Below are positions 8,567 to 17,168 of a stretch of DNA of 64,000 nt, in pieces. How positions within the stretch are numbered: the stretch's first letter is position 1; every line of letters starts with the position of its first letter. The notes below the pieces were generated by a model, which saw nothing but the letters and a program-made list of their open reading frames with translations, did not search any database and was not told where the DNA came from. A program made the translations under genes and the position numbers. This stretch comes from Bacillus sp. SA1-12 (GTDB taxonomy: Bacteria > Bacillota > Bacilli > Bacillales > Bacillaceae). The DNA lies in contig NZ_LATZ01000014.1 of NCBI RefSeq assembly GCF_000981385.1, positions 1 through 64,000 on the forward strand. Direction: 5' to 3'.

Positions 8567-9751
8567 TTATCCTGCTATCTCTTCTACCTTATCTCTATAC
8601 TCACTTGGTGTAACTCCGACTTTCTTTTTAAAGATCTGGCTAAAATATCTGGAGTCCTTATATCCAACTCTTTCGGCCACCTCATAGTTTTTTAAATGTG
8701 TATTTTTCAATAATTCCTTCGCTTTTTGAATTCGGATATCAGTCAAGTGTTCAATAAACGTTCTTCCCGTATTTAGTTTAAATAACGAACTCAAATACGT
8801 CGGTGTAACATACACCTTTTGGGCTACACTATCTAATGAAACATTCTCGCAATCTTGTTCCATGTATTGAATGGTCTTTTTGATAATGCTGCTATGATTT
8901 CCGTTTTTAGTAATGACCTCATGCAATGCAGTTAAATGTTCACTTACATAATCCTTAATTTCCTGAAAGGTTTCCATCCTTACAATTGACATAATTTCTA
9001 CATTCTTGCAAGCGCTTACTTCCCCAAGTTCAGCTTGGACTCTTTTTTCAATTCCAACCAGAAGCCTTATCGTTAATTCGTAAATATATGTTTTATCAAT
9101 CAAACCATTTTGCAAAAAATATTGATAAAAATCCTCTACAGCAAATTCAATTTCAATGCAATCTTCTGCAGATCGAATGAATTCATATAACTCTTTTTCC
9201 TTAGTAAGCGGATAGTTGCTTAATTCTTGATAATTACTCAATTCACTATAATAAACAATTTGGCCAAGTCCTTTATAAAACTTATCTTGTAAAGCTAACA
9301 GGGCCTGATGATAAGATTGGTGCACATTCTCTAATCTGTTGCATGGTTTACCTACACCAATATTAACCGGATATTTGAAATGTTCGTTTAACTTGTCATG
9401 AATAAATTCTATAAAATCCTTAGATACCCATGAGAACAATAATCCAATATGACTTTCCACATCCATAAATACGATTATGTTGTCACCTGCTTGATGCTGC
9501 AAGAAATCTATGATTCCCTCCATATACTTTCTTTTCTCACGCTCATTCAAAAATGTACTTGTAGAATCCACTACTGCTAAAACTGGAAATGTAAAAGAAG
9601 GATTTAATTTCAAATAGGATAATTCTTGTTTTAAATTATGTTGTCTCTCACCATCATTTGATACTAGGTCCATTAGATAATAATTCCTCATCAACTTTAG
9701 AATGACGTTATCCTTCCCAAAAATCCCTTGATTATGAATTTGCATGTCCAT
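8567..9751 (-). CDS. AraC-family transcriptional regulator (no receiver domain)
   Basis: The C-terminal 100 residues are a double helix-turn-helix AraC domain: VSLDSVAQKVYVTPTYLSSL with FKLNTGRTFIEHLTDIRI, then YEVAERVGYKDSRYFSQIFK with KKVGVTPSEYR. This resembles YesN-type regulators, but the N-terminal receiver is missing. In its place is a roughly 280-residue region with a degenerate cyclase-like segment (VNIGVGKPCNRLENVHQSYHQA), as in the central part of YesN-like proteins. It may therefore sense a ligand directly. The frame opens at 9757, but AAGGGG is better spaced for ATG 9751. A triple TTATCGAT-type repeat lies 135 nt upstream. Confidence 0.85.
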   Translation of the reverse strand: MDMQIHNQGIFGKDNVILKLMRNYYLMDLVSNDGERQHNLKQELSYLKLNPSFTFPVLAVVDSTSTFLNEREKRKYMEGIIDFLQHQAGDNIIVFMDVESHIGLLFSWVSKDFIEFIHDKLNEHFKYPVNIGVGKPCNRLENVHQSYHQALLALQDKFYKGLGQIVYYSELSNYQELSNYPLTKEKELYEFIRSAEDCIEIEFAVEDFYQYFLQNGLIDKTYIYELTIRLLVGIEKRVQAELGEVSACKNVEIMSIVRMETFQEIKDYVSEHLTALHEVITKNGNHSSIIKKTIQYMEQDCENVSLDSVAQKVYVTPTYLSSLFKLNTGRTFIEHLTDIRIQKAKELLKNTHLKNYEVAERVGYKDSRYFSQIFKKKVGVTPSEYRDKVEEIAG

Positions 9752-9885
9752 TTCCATTTCCCCTTTAATAAAAATTAGACATAGAAAATTATTTCAAATG
9801 CAAAAATCTAAGTGCTGCTTACTTACGAAAATATGTATCTTTATACAAGAACGAAATAAAAGGTGAGAAAGTAACCTTGTTTTAA

Positions 9886-9909
9886 TTATCGATAATCGAT
9901 AATCGATAA
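9886..9909. promoter_or_regulatory. Triple ATCGATAA operator-like repeat
   Basis: Three overlapping 8-bp units ATCGATAA occur in a row, beginning with a perfect TTATCGATAA palindrome. The block lies upstream of the araC-type gene and shares a 14-bp core, in inverse orientation, with the sequence upstream of gntR. It is probably a regulator-binding site. Confidence 0.45.
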
Positions 9910-10194
9910 GGAAATTATAACATATAAAAATCTACATTTACTATATTTTTTTATATCTTCCAATTTGAAAAAATAATGAACAAACACAGTTAATTTCTCA
10001 TATGAATATAGCTTGGATTTAAAGTTGTATAAGCAACTGCACATTTAGTAAGTGCAATTTATCTCCCAAAGTGCATATTTAACTTCCTTCTCCTTTTTGT
10101 TAATGGCATCTAAAAATCCCAGTTAAGTTGATTTAATAAAGTGATATTTTTATAAAAAAATAAAGAAACCATCCATATTGGATGGCCATTGTTA

Positions 10195-10474
10195 AAAGAT
10201 ATGCATATTTTTATTTTGAATATTTCCTCAGGGAGTTGCCTAATATACGATACCAAATCACTAAGCGTTAATAAGTTGCCATGCATTCAAGTGAATAATA
10301 TCGATACCTTTAAATTTTATTTTATTATGACATTTGCAGAGCCCCAACTTAGGGGGGATATTATCGTGTTTTCTAATCCAAACAAGCATTTCCCCTGGTG
10401 TGCGGTTGCACATTGTAAAATAAGGGATGGCTTTCGTTTCCTAAAGTATCTTAAACTGATGGTGATTTCGTCTG
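10195..10474 (+). pseudogene. Possible degenerate UxaA/altronate-dehydratase-like fragment
   Basis: A plus-strand frame contains FAEPQLRGDIIVF followed shortly by a CAVAHCKI stretch. This faintly resembles the C-terminal FTTGRG...F.CAVAP..KI region of UxaA/GarD-type dehydratases. There is no ribosome-binding site, and the open frame runs on into the antisense of the next gene. If the resemblance is real, it is a relic of another sugar-acid gene. It could also be chance. Confidence 0.2.
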
Positions 10475-11434
10475 TTAAGTTAATGCATATGGTGTTTTTT
10501 TGCCATTTAAGACGTAAACGATATTTTTTGCAGCCTTTTGACGAAGTTCAATCATTGCTTCCTCAGAATACCATGCGCTATGCGGTGTAATGATGACATT
10601 GTCCATTTGAAGAAGCGGGCTCTCGATGCTTACCGGTTCCTCTTCTGTCACATCTAGTGCAGCTCCTGCTATGATGCCTTTTTTAAGTGCAACTGCAAGT
10701 GCATTTTCATCAATGATTGGACCTCGTGCAGTGTTTATGATGACCGCATTTCTCTTCATTTGAAGTAGGCGCTCTTCATTAATTAAATGGAATGTATCAG
10801 GAATAAGAGGTACATGTATTGACAAAAAATCTGCTTTACGAATCAAATCATCGAGCTCCATTTTTTGAACTCCGACAGCAACCATTTCTTCTGCAGATAC
10901 GAAAGGGTCATATGCTACTGTTTTAAATCCGAGCGGTTTCACTTTTTCTATGAAACGACGCGGAATACGACCAAAGCCGAGAACACCAACCGTTTGCTCG
11001 TTAAAGCGATGAATTGGCATACACGCCTTAAAGTCCCATTTCCCTTTTTTTACTTCATTGTTTAATAGTGTCACTTTGCGTGCCCATGAAAGCAATAGTG
11101 CTAATGCATGATTTGATACTTCCTCCATTCCATAATCTGGTACGTTGGCTACTGTAATCCCTTTTTCTTTTGCAGCATCTAGATTGATCGTATTGACGCC
11201 TACACCGTAACGGGAAATGATTTTTGTGTTTTCAAGTGATTCAATTACTCTTCTTGAAAGAGGAGCGTACTGGTTTAAAATTGCATCCACATCTTTTGCT
11301 TGGTCTATTACCTCTTCTTCTGTTCTGCATTGAGCTTTAATAAATTCAATGTCCAATCCGCTTTCAAGAAAAATCTTTTCCTCATATTGTAAATGCTCAA
11401 ACTCATAATCAGTTAATAATACTTTTAAGGTCAC
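10475..11434 (-). CDS. D-isomer-specific 2-hydroxyacid dehydrogenase (C-terminal-binding-protein-like)
   Basis: The 319-residue NAD-dependent dehydrogenase has the usual two Rossmann domains. The nucleotide-binding loop reads VGVLGFGRIPRR, with Pro where the third glycine of GxGxxG would be, a variation seen in the CtBP-like branch. The catalytic set is recognisable: Arg in SRYGVGVN and NTARGP, Glu in DVTEEEP and His in ITPHSAWY. GTG at 11434 has AAGGAG 9 nt upstream. It probably reduces or oxidises a 2-keto/2-hydroxy acid handled by the neighbouring TRAP/LarA-like operon. The substrate is unknown. Confidence 0.9.
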   Translation of the reverse strand: MTLKVLLTDYEFEHLQYEEKIFLESGLDIEFIKAQCRTEEEVIDQAKDVDAILNQYAPLSRRVIESLENTKIISRYGVGVNTINLDAAKEKGITVANVPDYGMEEVSNHALALLLSWARKVTLLNNEVKKGKWDFKACMPIHRFNEQTVGVLGFGRIPRRFIEKVKPLGFKTVAYDPFVSAEEMVAVGVQKMELDDLIRKADFLSIHVPLIPDTFHLINEERLLQMKRNAVIINTARGPIIDENALAVALKKGIIAGAALDVTEEEPVSIESPLLQMDNVIITPHSAWYSEEAMIELRQKAAKNIVYVLNGKKTPYALT

Positions 11435-11523
11435 TTGTCTCCACTCCTTACATATATCAAGATGTACCGAAAGTATAGAAACCCTCTATTTCTATTGGAC
11501 TTCTGATTTTTTGTGAGAGTTTT

Positions 11524-11658
11524 TTAATCACTTTTATAGTTGTCTTTCTTTCTCATCGACAATTGTTTAATAATATCAAATGCTGTTTTATTATTCTGAC
11601 GTGCCGTTTCAATCAACAACATAAAATTACGAGAAAGGCTGTCTAACTTGGTTATCAT
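11524..11658 (-). CDS. 44-residue small ORF, possibly a gene remnant
   Basis: ATG 11658 opens a 44-codon frame with well-formed helical content (SLSRNFMLLIETARQ, then FDIIKQL and a basic tail). There is no clear ribosome-binding site, so it may be the 3' end of a lost gene. It sits between iclR (ends 11746) and the dehydrogenase (starts 11434), same strand. I do not recognise it. Confidence 0.25.
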   Translation of the reverse strand: MITKLDSLSRNFMLLIETARQNNKTAFDIIKQLSMRKKDNYKSD

Positions 11659-11745
11659 TTATTACTATAGCAAGTTGATTTCATTGCTTTTTAAATACCG
11701 AATAATTCTTAATTATAATTCTCCTATCTGACATGTTGTCACACA

Positions 11746-12513
11746 TTATATTTTTTGATATTCATATCCAAGCTCATATGAAATTCTATTGCTGCATTCT
11801 TTTAAAATTTCAATATAATGTCCAATGGTTTCTTCATTAATTTTAGATGAAGGCATCGATATGCTTATAGCTGCAATTACTTCACGAGAATAATTCTTAA
11901 TGGGAACAGCTAAACAATAAATGCCTGGTTCGTTTTCTTCATTATCAACTGAATAACCTGCCTGTCGTACTTTTTCAATTTCCAATAAAAATTCCTCTTT
12001 AGAACTTATCGATTTTTCTGTAGGTCTTGTAAACTGATAACCTTCTAATAGTAAATTGAGTTCTAAGTCTGATTTTGTAGCAACAAGTGACTTTCCTACT
12101 GCACTTGTATGAATCGGAACACGTCTGCCGATACGAGAATACAAAACAGTAACCCCTTTACCTTCAACTTTATCAACATAGACACCTTCTTGCCCGTCTA
12201 AAATTACAAGGTGAATAGTTAAGTTTGTTGATTCTGAAAGCCATTCTAAATGTTTTCTACCAATATTTCGTAAGTCACGATGGCTTACCACCATGCTCCC
12301 TCGTTCTAATAATTTTAAGCCGAGAGAGTATTTCCCATTTTCTTCATCTTGTGAAATATAGTGCTTCTGTTGCAGAGTTTTTAATAATGAATGTACAGTG
12401 CTTTTATGCAAGTTTAAGCGTTTGCTAATATCTGTTATGGTTAACTCTCTATCACGCTCGTCAAATAAATCCAGTATTTTCAATGCTCGTTCCACTGATT
12501 GGATGATAGGCAT
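11746..12513 (-). CDS. IclR-family transcriptional regulator
   Basis: Residues about 5-65 form the N-terminal winged helix (ALKILDLFDERD, then LTITDISKRLNLHKSTVHSL). The remainder is a GAF-like effector domain with YVDKVEG, RVPIHTSAVGKSLVA and EPGIYCLAVPI, all typical of the family. IclR proteins usually control catabolism of aromatic, sugar-acid or hydroxy-acid substrates as tetramers on dyad operators. AGGAG lies 9 nt before the ATG. It is encoded downstream of the TRAP operon on the same strand and is the best candidate for binding the two 17-bp dyads at 18292 and 18397. Confidence 0.9.
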   Translation of the reverse strand: MPIIQSVERALKILDLFDERDRELTITDISKRLNLHKSTVHSLLKTLQQKHYISQDEENGKYSLGLKLLERGSMVVSHRDLRNIGRKHLEWLSESTNLTIHLVILDGQEGVYVDKVEGKGVTVLYSRIGRRVPIHTSAVGKSLVATKSDLELNLLLEGYQFTRPTEKSISSKEEFLLEIEKVRQAGYSVDNEENEPGIYCLAVPIKNYSREVIAAISISMPSSKINEETIGHYIEILKECSNRISYELGYEYQKI

Positions 12514-12890
12514 TGTTCCTCACTCCTCTATCATTCTTTTTGTTTATTATATCGGAAAGATAACGAGCATTCATTACTTTATTACTATTATATATATATG
12601 TAGTAACAAACCCTCCTTTTCATAATCATGTATCGTATTTTCAGAAATAGCAGATAGGACATAGAACAAAGGACAACACTGTTAGCTTCATGAGTATGCC
12701 TGTACAGATGCAATATTGAATACGATTGCAAAATCACTCAAACTAAAATTAAACCAATCCATAGTGCAGTCCAGCAATGATATGCTTAAGTTAGTTAGGT
12801 AGATCCGCTTGATTACTATGTATCCAAATTACATTTTTATTTCGGCTACAACTATTTTCTACTATTGTATTAAATTTCTAAGTCTGTCTA
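12514..12890. other. Intergenic stretch, no gene seen
   Basis: This AT-rich region lies between iclR and the LarA-like gene. It contains a short TA repeat near 12590-12600. No open frame with a start signal was found on either strand. Confidence 0.5.
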
Positions 12891-14141
12891 TTAAACTAAA
12901 ACAAGATCTTCAAGATCTGATACAATAACTAAATTACTATTTTTTTCAGCCTCCTCGACCATACTTTCAGAAATCCAAATTTCATCAATTTCAAGTGTAT
13001 TTTTGATCCGTACGATTCTTACTTGATTTAAATCAAAAGCATTACATGTTTTAATTGCAGCTTTAACAGCTAATTCTTGTGTGTCTAAGCACATTGGGAG
13101 TTTTATAACATCGGTCACTGTACTTGTTAATGCATTTGCATACCCCTTTTCCCACTCAATTTCATTCATAACGGCTTTTGTTGTCATATCTGCCATACCA
13201 ATTCCGTTGGCATTTCCATGTGTTTTTTCAGTTAGACCCAGGACAACCGTGCGTTTAACATTTGGCCCTCCTGATGCATAAGGTGTTGCGAAATTGCCTG
13301 TAATATTTGGATCCATTCCATCTCCTGAAATGTCTTTTCCAATCTCATTTACTATAAGAACATCGATCTGATCGAAATGAATTTTCGGCATTAATGATTT
13401 TGCTTCAATCAAAAGTCTTGGCTCAACCTTTTCCAAATTCTCCGCATGTACAGCGACTATTTTAGCAGGCCTATCATAGGCATTCTCTATGGTAGCAAGA
13501 CCAAAAATGATTGGAGCTTTCGAAAGAGAGATTTTTGCCATCTCTTGGACATGTTCTGCCATGTATTTAAAGCTGTAGGCATGCGCAGCTTCGGCACCCT
13601 TTTGCTTGCCTAAACCAATTGTGATCATTTTCATGAGACCACTTTCAACTGGACCGCGAAATGCAGTGTGCGGCTTTATTCGATTTATAACGATAATTTT
13701 ATCCGATTCGTAGGCGAATTTATCCATATATACAGGAAGACCATTCGATAATTCACCTATTTTTACAACTTCCATCGATGACTTTATTGGTGCCCCTACT
13801 GCTGCCTCAGTAACTTCCAGTTGATGAAGAACATCGATTTGCCCTTCTGCTGTGGCACCGCCATGGCTGCCCATTGCAGGAACAATAAATGGTTTGCCGC
13901 CCGCTTCTTGTACAGCCGCAACTGTTTCTCTTACAAGTATTGGCAGGTCTGCTACTCCTCTGCTTCCCACTGCAATCGCCACTTGGTCATTAACTGATAT
14001 TTTTGATAAAACCCCTGCTTTATTTATTGCTTTTTGCACCTCGCTCGCTACATCTACGAGCTGAGGTGCATGAAATTTTTGCTGGACTTTAACCATTTTG
14101 GGATATTGGATTCCTCGTAAAAGTTCCGAAATAATATCCAA
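12891..14141 (-). CDS. LarA-like protein (lactate-racemase domain, DUF2088 type)
   Basis: The 416-residue protein resembles the nickel-pincer racemase/epimerase LarA. It has an AMGSHGGATAEGQ loop with a conserved His, and RIKPHTAFRGPVESGLMKM, in which His and Lys occupy positions like the catalytic residues of LarA. GGPNVKRTVVLG follows. LarA homologues interconvert stereoisomers of alpha-hydroxy acids using a nickel-pincer cofactor made by LarB, LarC and LarE; none of those is encoded here. The TTG start at 14141 has AGGAGGAG 8 nt upstream. It is the last gene of the TRAP operon, suggesting that the imported hydroxy acid is isomerised before oxidation by the dehydrogenase at 10475. Confidence 0.72.
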   Translation of the reverse strand: MDIISELLRGIQYPKMVKVQQKFHAPQLVDVASEVQKAINKAGVLSKISVNDQVAIAVGSRGVADLPILVRETVAAVQEAGGKPFIVPAMGSHGGATAEGQIDVLHQLEVTEAAVGAPIKSSMEVVKIGELSNGLPVYMDKFAYESDKIIVINRIKPHTAFRGPVESGLMKMITIGLGKQKGAEAAHAYSFKYMAEHVQEMAKISLSKAPIIFGLATIENAYDRPAKIVAVHAENLEKVEPRLLIEAKSLMPKIHFDQIDVLIVNEIGKDISGDGMDPNITGNFATPYASGGPNVKRTVVLGLTEKTHGNANGIGMADMTTKAVMNEIEWEKGYANALTSTVTDVIKLPMCLDTQELAVKAAIKTCNAFDLNQVRIVRIKNTLEIDEIWISESMVEEAEKNSNLVIVSDLEDLVLV

Positions 14142-14174
14142 TTTTACTCCTCCTAAACTACAATTCTTGCAGGA

Positions 14175-15224
14175 TTAATTTTCTCGTACTTTTTCTACTT
14201 CTGTCATCATTTCTTCTACAAGATCTTCACCGAACTTTTTAGCAAAGTCGTCTATTACTGGCTGAATGCTTTCTTTCATTTTTGCTGCTTCCTCAGGTGT
14301 AACTTCGTTAATTTTCATTCCTTCTTCTTCTAGAATTTTAAGAGCTTTTTCATCCTCTTCTTGATTAAGTGTACGTTGATATTCCCCTGCTTCTTGTGCA
14401 GCTTCACTCATAATTTTTTGTTCCTCTTCTGATAGACTATCCCAGAATTTTTTACTGACAAGAAATACAAATGGTGTATATACATGTTTTGTAAGACTTA
14501 AGTAATCTTGTACTTCATTGTATTTTTGTGTTTTTATTGTTGCTAAAGGGTTTTCTTGTCCATCAACAGTTCCTGATTCTAAGGCAGTAAATACTTCAGA
14601 AAAAGCCATAGGAGATGGATTGGCTCCTAATTTTGAAAATGCGTCTAAGTGCACTTCATTTTGCATTGTTCGTATTTTAAGTCCCTTGAAATCTTTTACG
14701 GTTTCAATAGGATGTTTACTGTTAGTTAGGTTTCGGAAACCATTTTCCCAGTATCCAAGACCTACTAAATCATGCTCGGGTAATTTATCTAATAATTTTT
14801 TTCCTACAGTTCCGTCTAAAACAGTGTAAGCTTCTTTTTCAGAATTAAAGACAAACGGGAAGTCATAAATACCAAATTCCTTTATCATTCCAACAAGTGG
14901 TGAAGTTGATGGAACCGTTACTTCTTGTAAGCCAGCTTGAAGAGCTTCTGTCATTTTTAGATCATCTCCAAGAGTGGCATCAAAAAAGTTTTGTACTTTC
15001 ATTTTTCCGCCACTTTTTTCCTCAAGAAGTTCTTTAAATTTAGCCATACCTTGCCCTTGTGGATGTGTTTCACTATTACCAATCCCTGCTTTTATCGTTC
15101 TTTCTTGAATACCTTCCGATGTAGTAGCTGCGCTTTTATTTTGAGTTGCACTACTGCAAGCACCTAATAGTAAAATACCTGGTAGAACCACTCCAGCAGC
15201 AAAACTTTTAATCCATTTATTCAT
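14175..15224 (-). CDS. dctP: TRAP transporter solute-binding lipoprotein DctP (second copy)
   Basis: The 349-residue binding protein has a lipoprotein signal ending LLLGAC (Cys23). The DctP hallmarks are present: LKIRTMQNEVHLDAFSKLGA with the conserved carboxylate-binding Arg, then MAFSEVFTALESGTVDGQENP. It would capture a carboxylate substrate outside the membrane for DctQM. It lies 63 nt after dctM and is only distantly similar to the other DctP of this operon (17169-18197). Two binding proteins for one permease would widen the substrate range. Confidence 0.93.
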   Translation of the reverse strand: MNKWIKSFAAGVVLPGILLLGACSSATQNKSAATTSEGIQERTIKAGIGNSETHPQGQGMAKFKELLEEKSGGKMKVQNFFDATLGDDLKMTEALQAGLQEVTVPSTSPLVGMIKEFGIYDFPFVFNSEKEAYTVLDGTVGKKLLDKLPEHDLVGLGYWENGFRNLTNSKHPIETVKDFKGLKIRTMQNEVHLDAFSKLGANPSPMAFSEVFTALESGTVDGQENPLATIKTQKYNEVQDYLSLTKHVYTPFVFLVSKKFWDSLSEEEQKIMSEAAQEAGEYQRTLNQEEDEKALKILEEEGMKINEVTPEEAAKMKESIQPVIDDFAKKFGEDLVEEMMTEVEKVREN

Positions 15225-15287
15225 TATAATTCCTCCAATAAGTTATTAATCTAACATAATAGAGTCTACTAAAAATGATCAACTCCT

Positions 15288-16565
15288 CTAAGAGGTAAAC
15301 CAATCAAGTGGAACTAATACTAATGAAGGGAACAAGATTAACAAGATTAGTATGATTACTTCAACAAGTAAGAATGGCCATACACCTTTCATTATATCTT
15401 CCATACTAATTTTACTAATACCACACATTACATTTAAAACGGTACCAACAGGTGGTGTAAGCAAACCAATCGCGTTATTTAAGATAAACAGTACACCAAA
15501 GTAGACTGGATCAATTCCAGCTGCCTCGACAAGCGGCATTAAAACAGGTGTCAATATTAAAATAGTAGGTGTCATATCCATTGCTGTTCCTATTACAATA
15601 ACCAGTAAATTAATCATTATTAATAGAAGGAAAGGATTATCTAGAAACGGATCAAGCAAGGTGATTACTGCTTGAGGTAAATTAGCTACTGTAATCAGCC
15701 AAGATGAAACAAGTGCAGCTGCAACTAAAAACATAACAACACTAGTCATTTTTCCAGCATGAACGAATACATCGAACAATTCTTTCACTTTCATTTCCCT
15801 ATAGATTACTAGACCTACGAATAAAGCATATACCGCAGCAACTACTGCAGCTTCAGTAGGAGTAAACAATCCAAATTTCAATCCTCCAATAATAATGATA
15901 GGAAGAAAAAGAGCCCAAATCCCTTGACGAAGCGATCTGAAAATTTCTTTTGCAGAAGCACGAGGCTGTACAGCTACATTATCTTTACGTGCAATTATTG
16001 CCCAAGTAATCGTCAAACCAACAGCTAGTAATAGACCTGGTACGATTCCTGCCATAAAAAGTTTTGTAATTGAAACTCCACTGGCTACCCCGAAAATAAT
16101 AAAGCCAATACTTGGTGGGATGATTGGAGCAATGATTCCTCCAGAGGCAATTAACCCACTTGATCGATTTTTGTTATATCCAGATTTCACCATCATTGGG
16201 ATTAATATCGCACCAAGAGCTGCTGTATCAGCAACTGCTGAGCCAGATAAACTCGCAAAAAGTACGCTGGCAATGATTGCAACATAACCGAGTCCACCCT
16301 TGATATGACCAACCATTGTCATAGCCATTTCGACGATACGTCTTGACAACCCCCCGCGATTCATTGCCTCTCCTGCCAACATAAAGAATGGAATCGCCAT
16401 TAGTGGGAAATTATCAGCTCCGCTGATTAAGTTTTGTGCAATGATCTGACTATCAAATATTCCAAGAAAATACATTAACACGACACTACTCACGAGTAGG
16501 GCAAAGGCAATAGGAATTCCAAGTCCCATAGCTCCGAGTAAAGATCCGACAAAAACTCCAATCAT
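15288..16565 (-). CDS. dctM: TRAP transporter large permease subunit DctM
   Basis: The 425-residue protein has about 12 transmembrane helices and family stretches such as FPLMAIPFFMLAGEAMNRGG, LFASLSGSAVADTAALG and GLLTPPVGTVLNV. It is the ion-coupled translocation subunit. Its ATG overlaps the stop of dctQ by 4 nt (ATGA), implying coupled translation. The length is normal for the family. Confidence 0.95.
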   Translation of the reverse strand: MIGVFVGSLLGAMGLGIPIAFALLVSSVVLMYFLGIFDSQIIAQNLISGADNFPLMAIPFFMLAGEAMNRGGLSRRIVEMAMTMVGHIKGGLGYVAIIASVLFASLSGSAVADTAALGAILIPMMVKSGYNKNRSSGLIASGGIIAPIIPPSIGFIIFGVASGVSITKLFMAGIVPGLLLAVGLTITWAIIARKDNVAVQPRASAKEIFRSLRQGIWALFLPIIIIGGLKFGLFTPTEAAVVAAVYALFVGLVIYREMKVKELFDVFVHAGKMTSVVMFLVAAALVSSWLITVANLPQAVITLLDPFLDNPFLLLIMINLLVIVIGTAMDMTPTILILTPVLMPLVEAAGIDPVYFGVLFILNNAIGLLTPPVGTVLNVMCGISKISMEDIMKGVWPFLLVEVIILILLILFPSLVLVPLDWFTS

Positions 16566-17137
16566 CCGTGTTTCTCCTCCTTCTTAACAATATGATCTTC
16601 TGAGATAAAAACATCACCATGTAGGGAGATTAGCTCTTCAGATTCATTAATCATGTCTAGTTCTTGATTCGTTATTTTGTTAAAGATGATCCGGTACAAA
16701 TTATTGATTATAATTAAACCCATTGAAACACTTACAAGAATACCTGTACCGTATACAAATGCTAAGGGCATACCCGTAGCAGGTGCAGTACTATCAATGT
16801 TAATCAAAGTCATTTTCCAGCTGCCATCTAGGATGAGTACAAGTACAAATAACATCAGTAAATCACCTAATATAAGAACTACCTTTTTCGCCTTAATCGG
16901 TAGACGTTTAATAACCATGTCAACACCTAAGTGTTCTTTATTATTAAAAGCTCCAATAGCACCTAGGAAAGTTAACCAAATAAAGAGGTAGCGTGACATT
17001 TCTTCTGACCAAGTAATCCCTGAGTTAAAGAAATAACGAAGAACTACATTTCCAAAAACGAGTATTACCATGATTCCTAAGGCTATAGCCATGATAATGT
17101 TCAACGTATTTTCTAAAAATCTTGATATTCTATCCAT
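16562..17137 (-). CDS. dctQ: TRAP transporter small permease subunit DctQ
   Basis: This 191-residue, four-helix membrane protein has the DctQ signature ITWSEEMSRYLFIWLTFLGA followed by HLGVDMV. It forms the permease complex with DctM, with which it overlaps. The C-terminal 35 residues are a charged cytoplasmic tail longer than in many DctQ proteins. Confidence 0.93.
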   Translation of the reverse strand: MDRISRFLENTLNIIMAIALGIMVILVFGNVVLRYFFNSGITWSEEMSRYLFIWLTFLGAIGAFNNKEHLGVDMVIKRLPIKAKKVVLILGDLLMLFVLVLILDGSWKMTLINIDSTAPATGMPLAFVYGTGILVSVSMGLIIINNLYRIIFNKITNQELDMINESEELISLHGDVFISEDHIVKKEEKHG

Positions 17138-17168
17138 CTTTCATCTCCCCTTTCTAACGAAAGCCCAT

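Noticed and set aside
10189..10590. A 133-codon plus-strand open frame as an intact gene
   Set aside because: It lacks a start signal and its last third lies antisense inside the dehydrogenase gene. Only a possible relic in its middle was kept, at low confidence.
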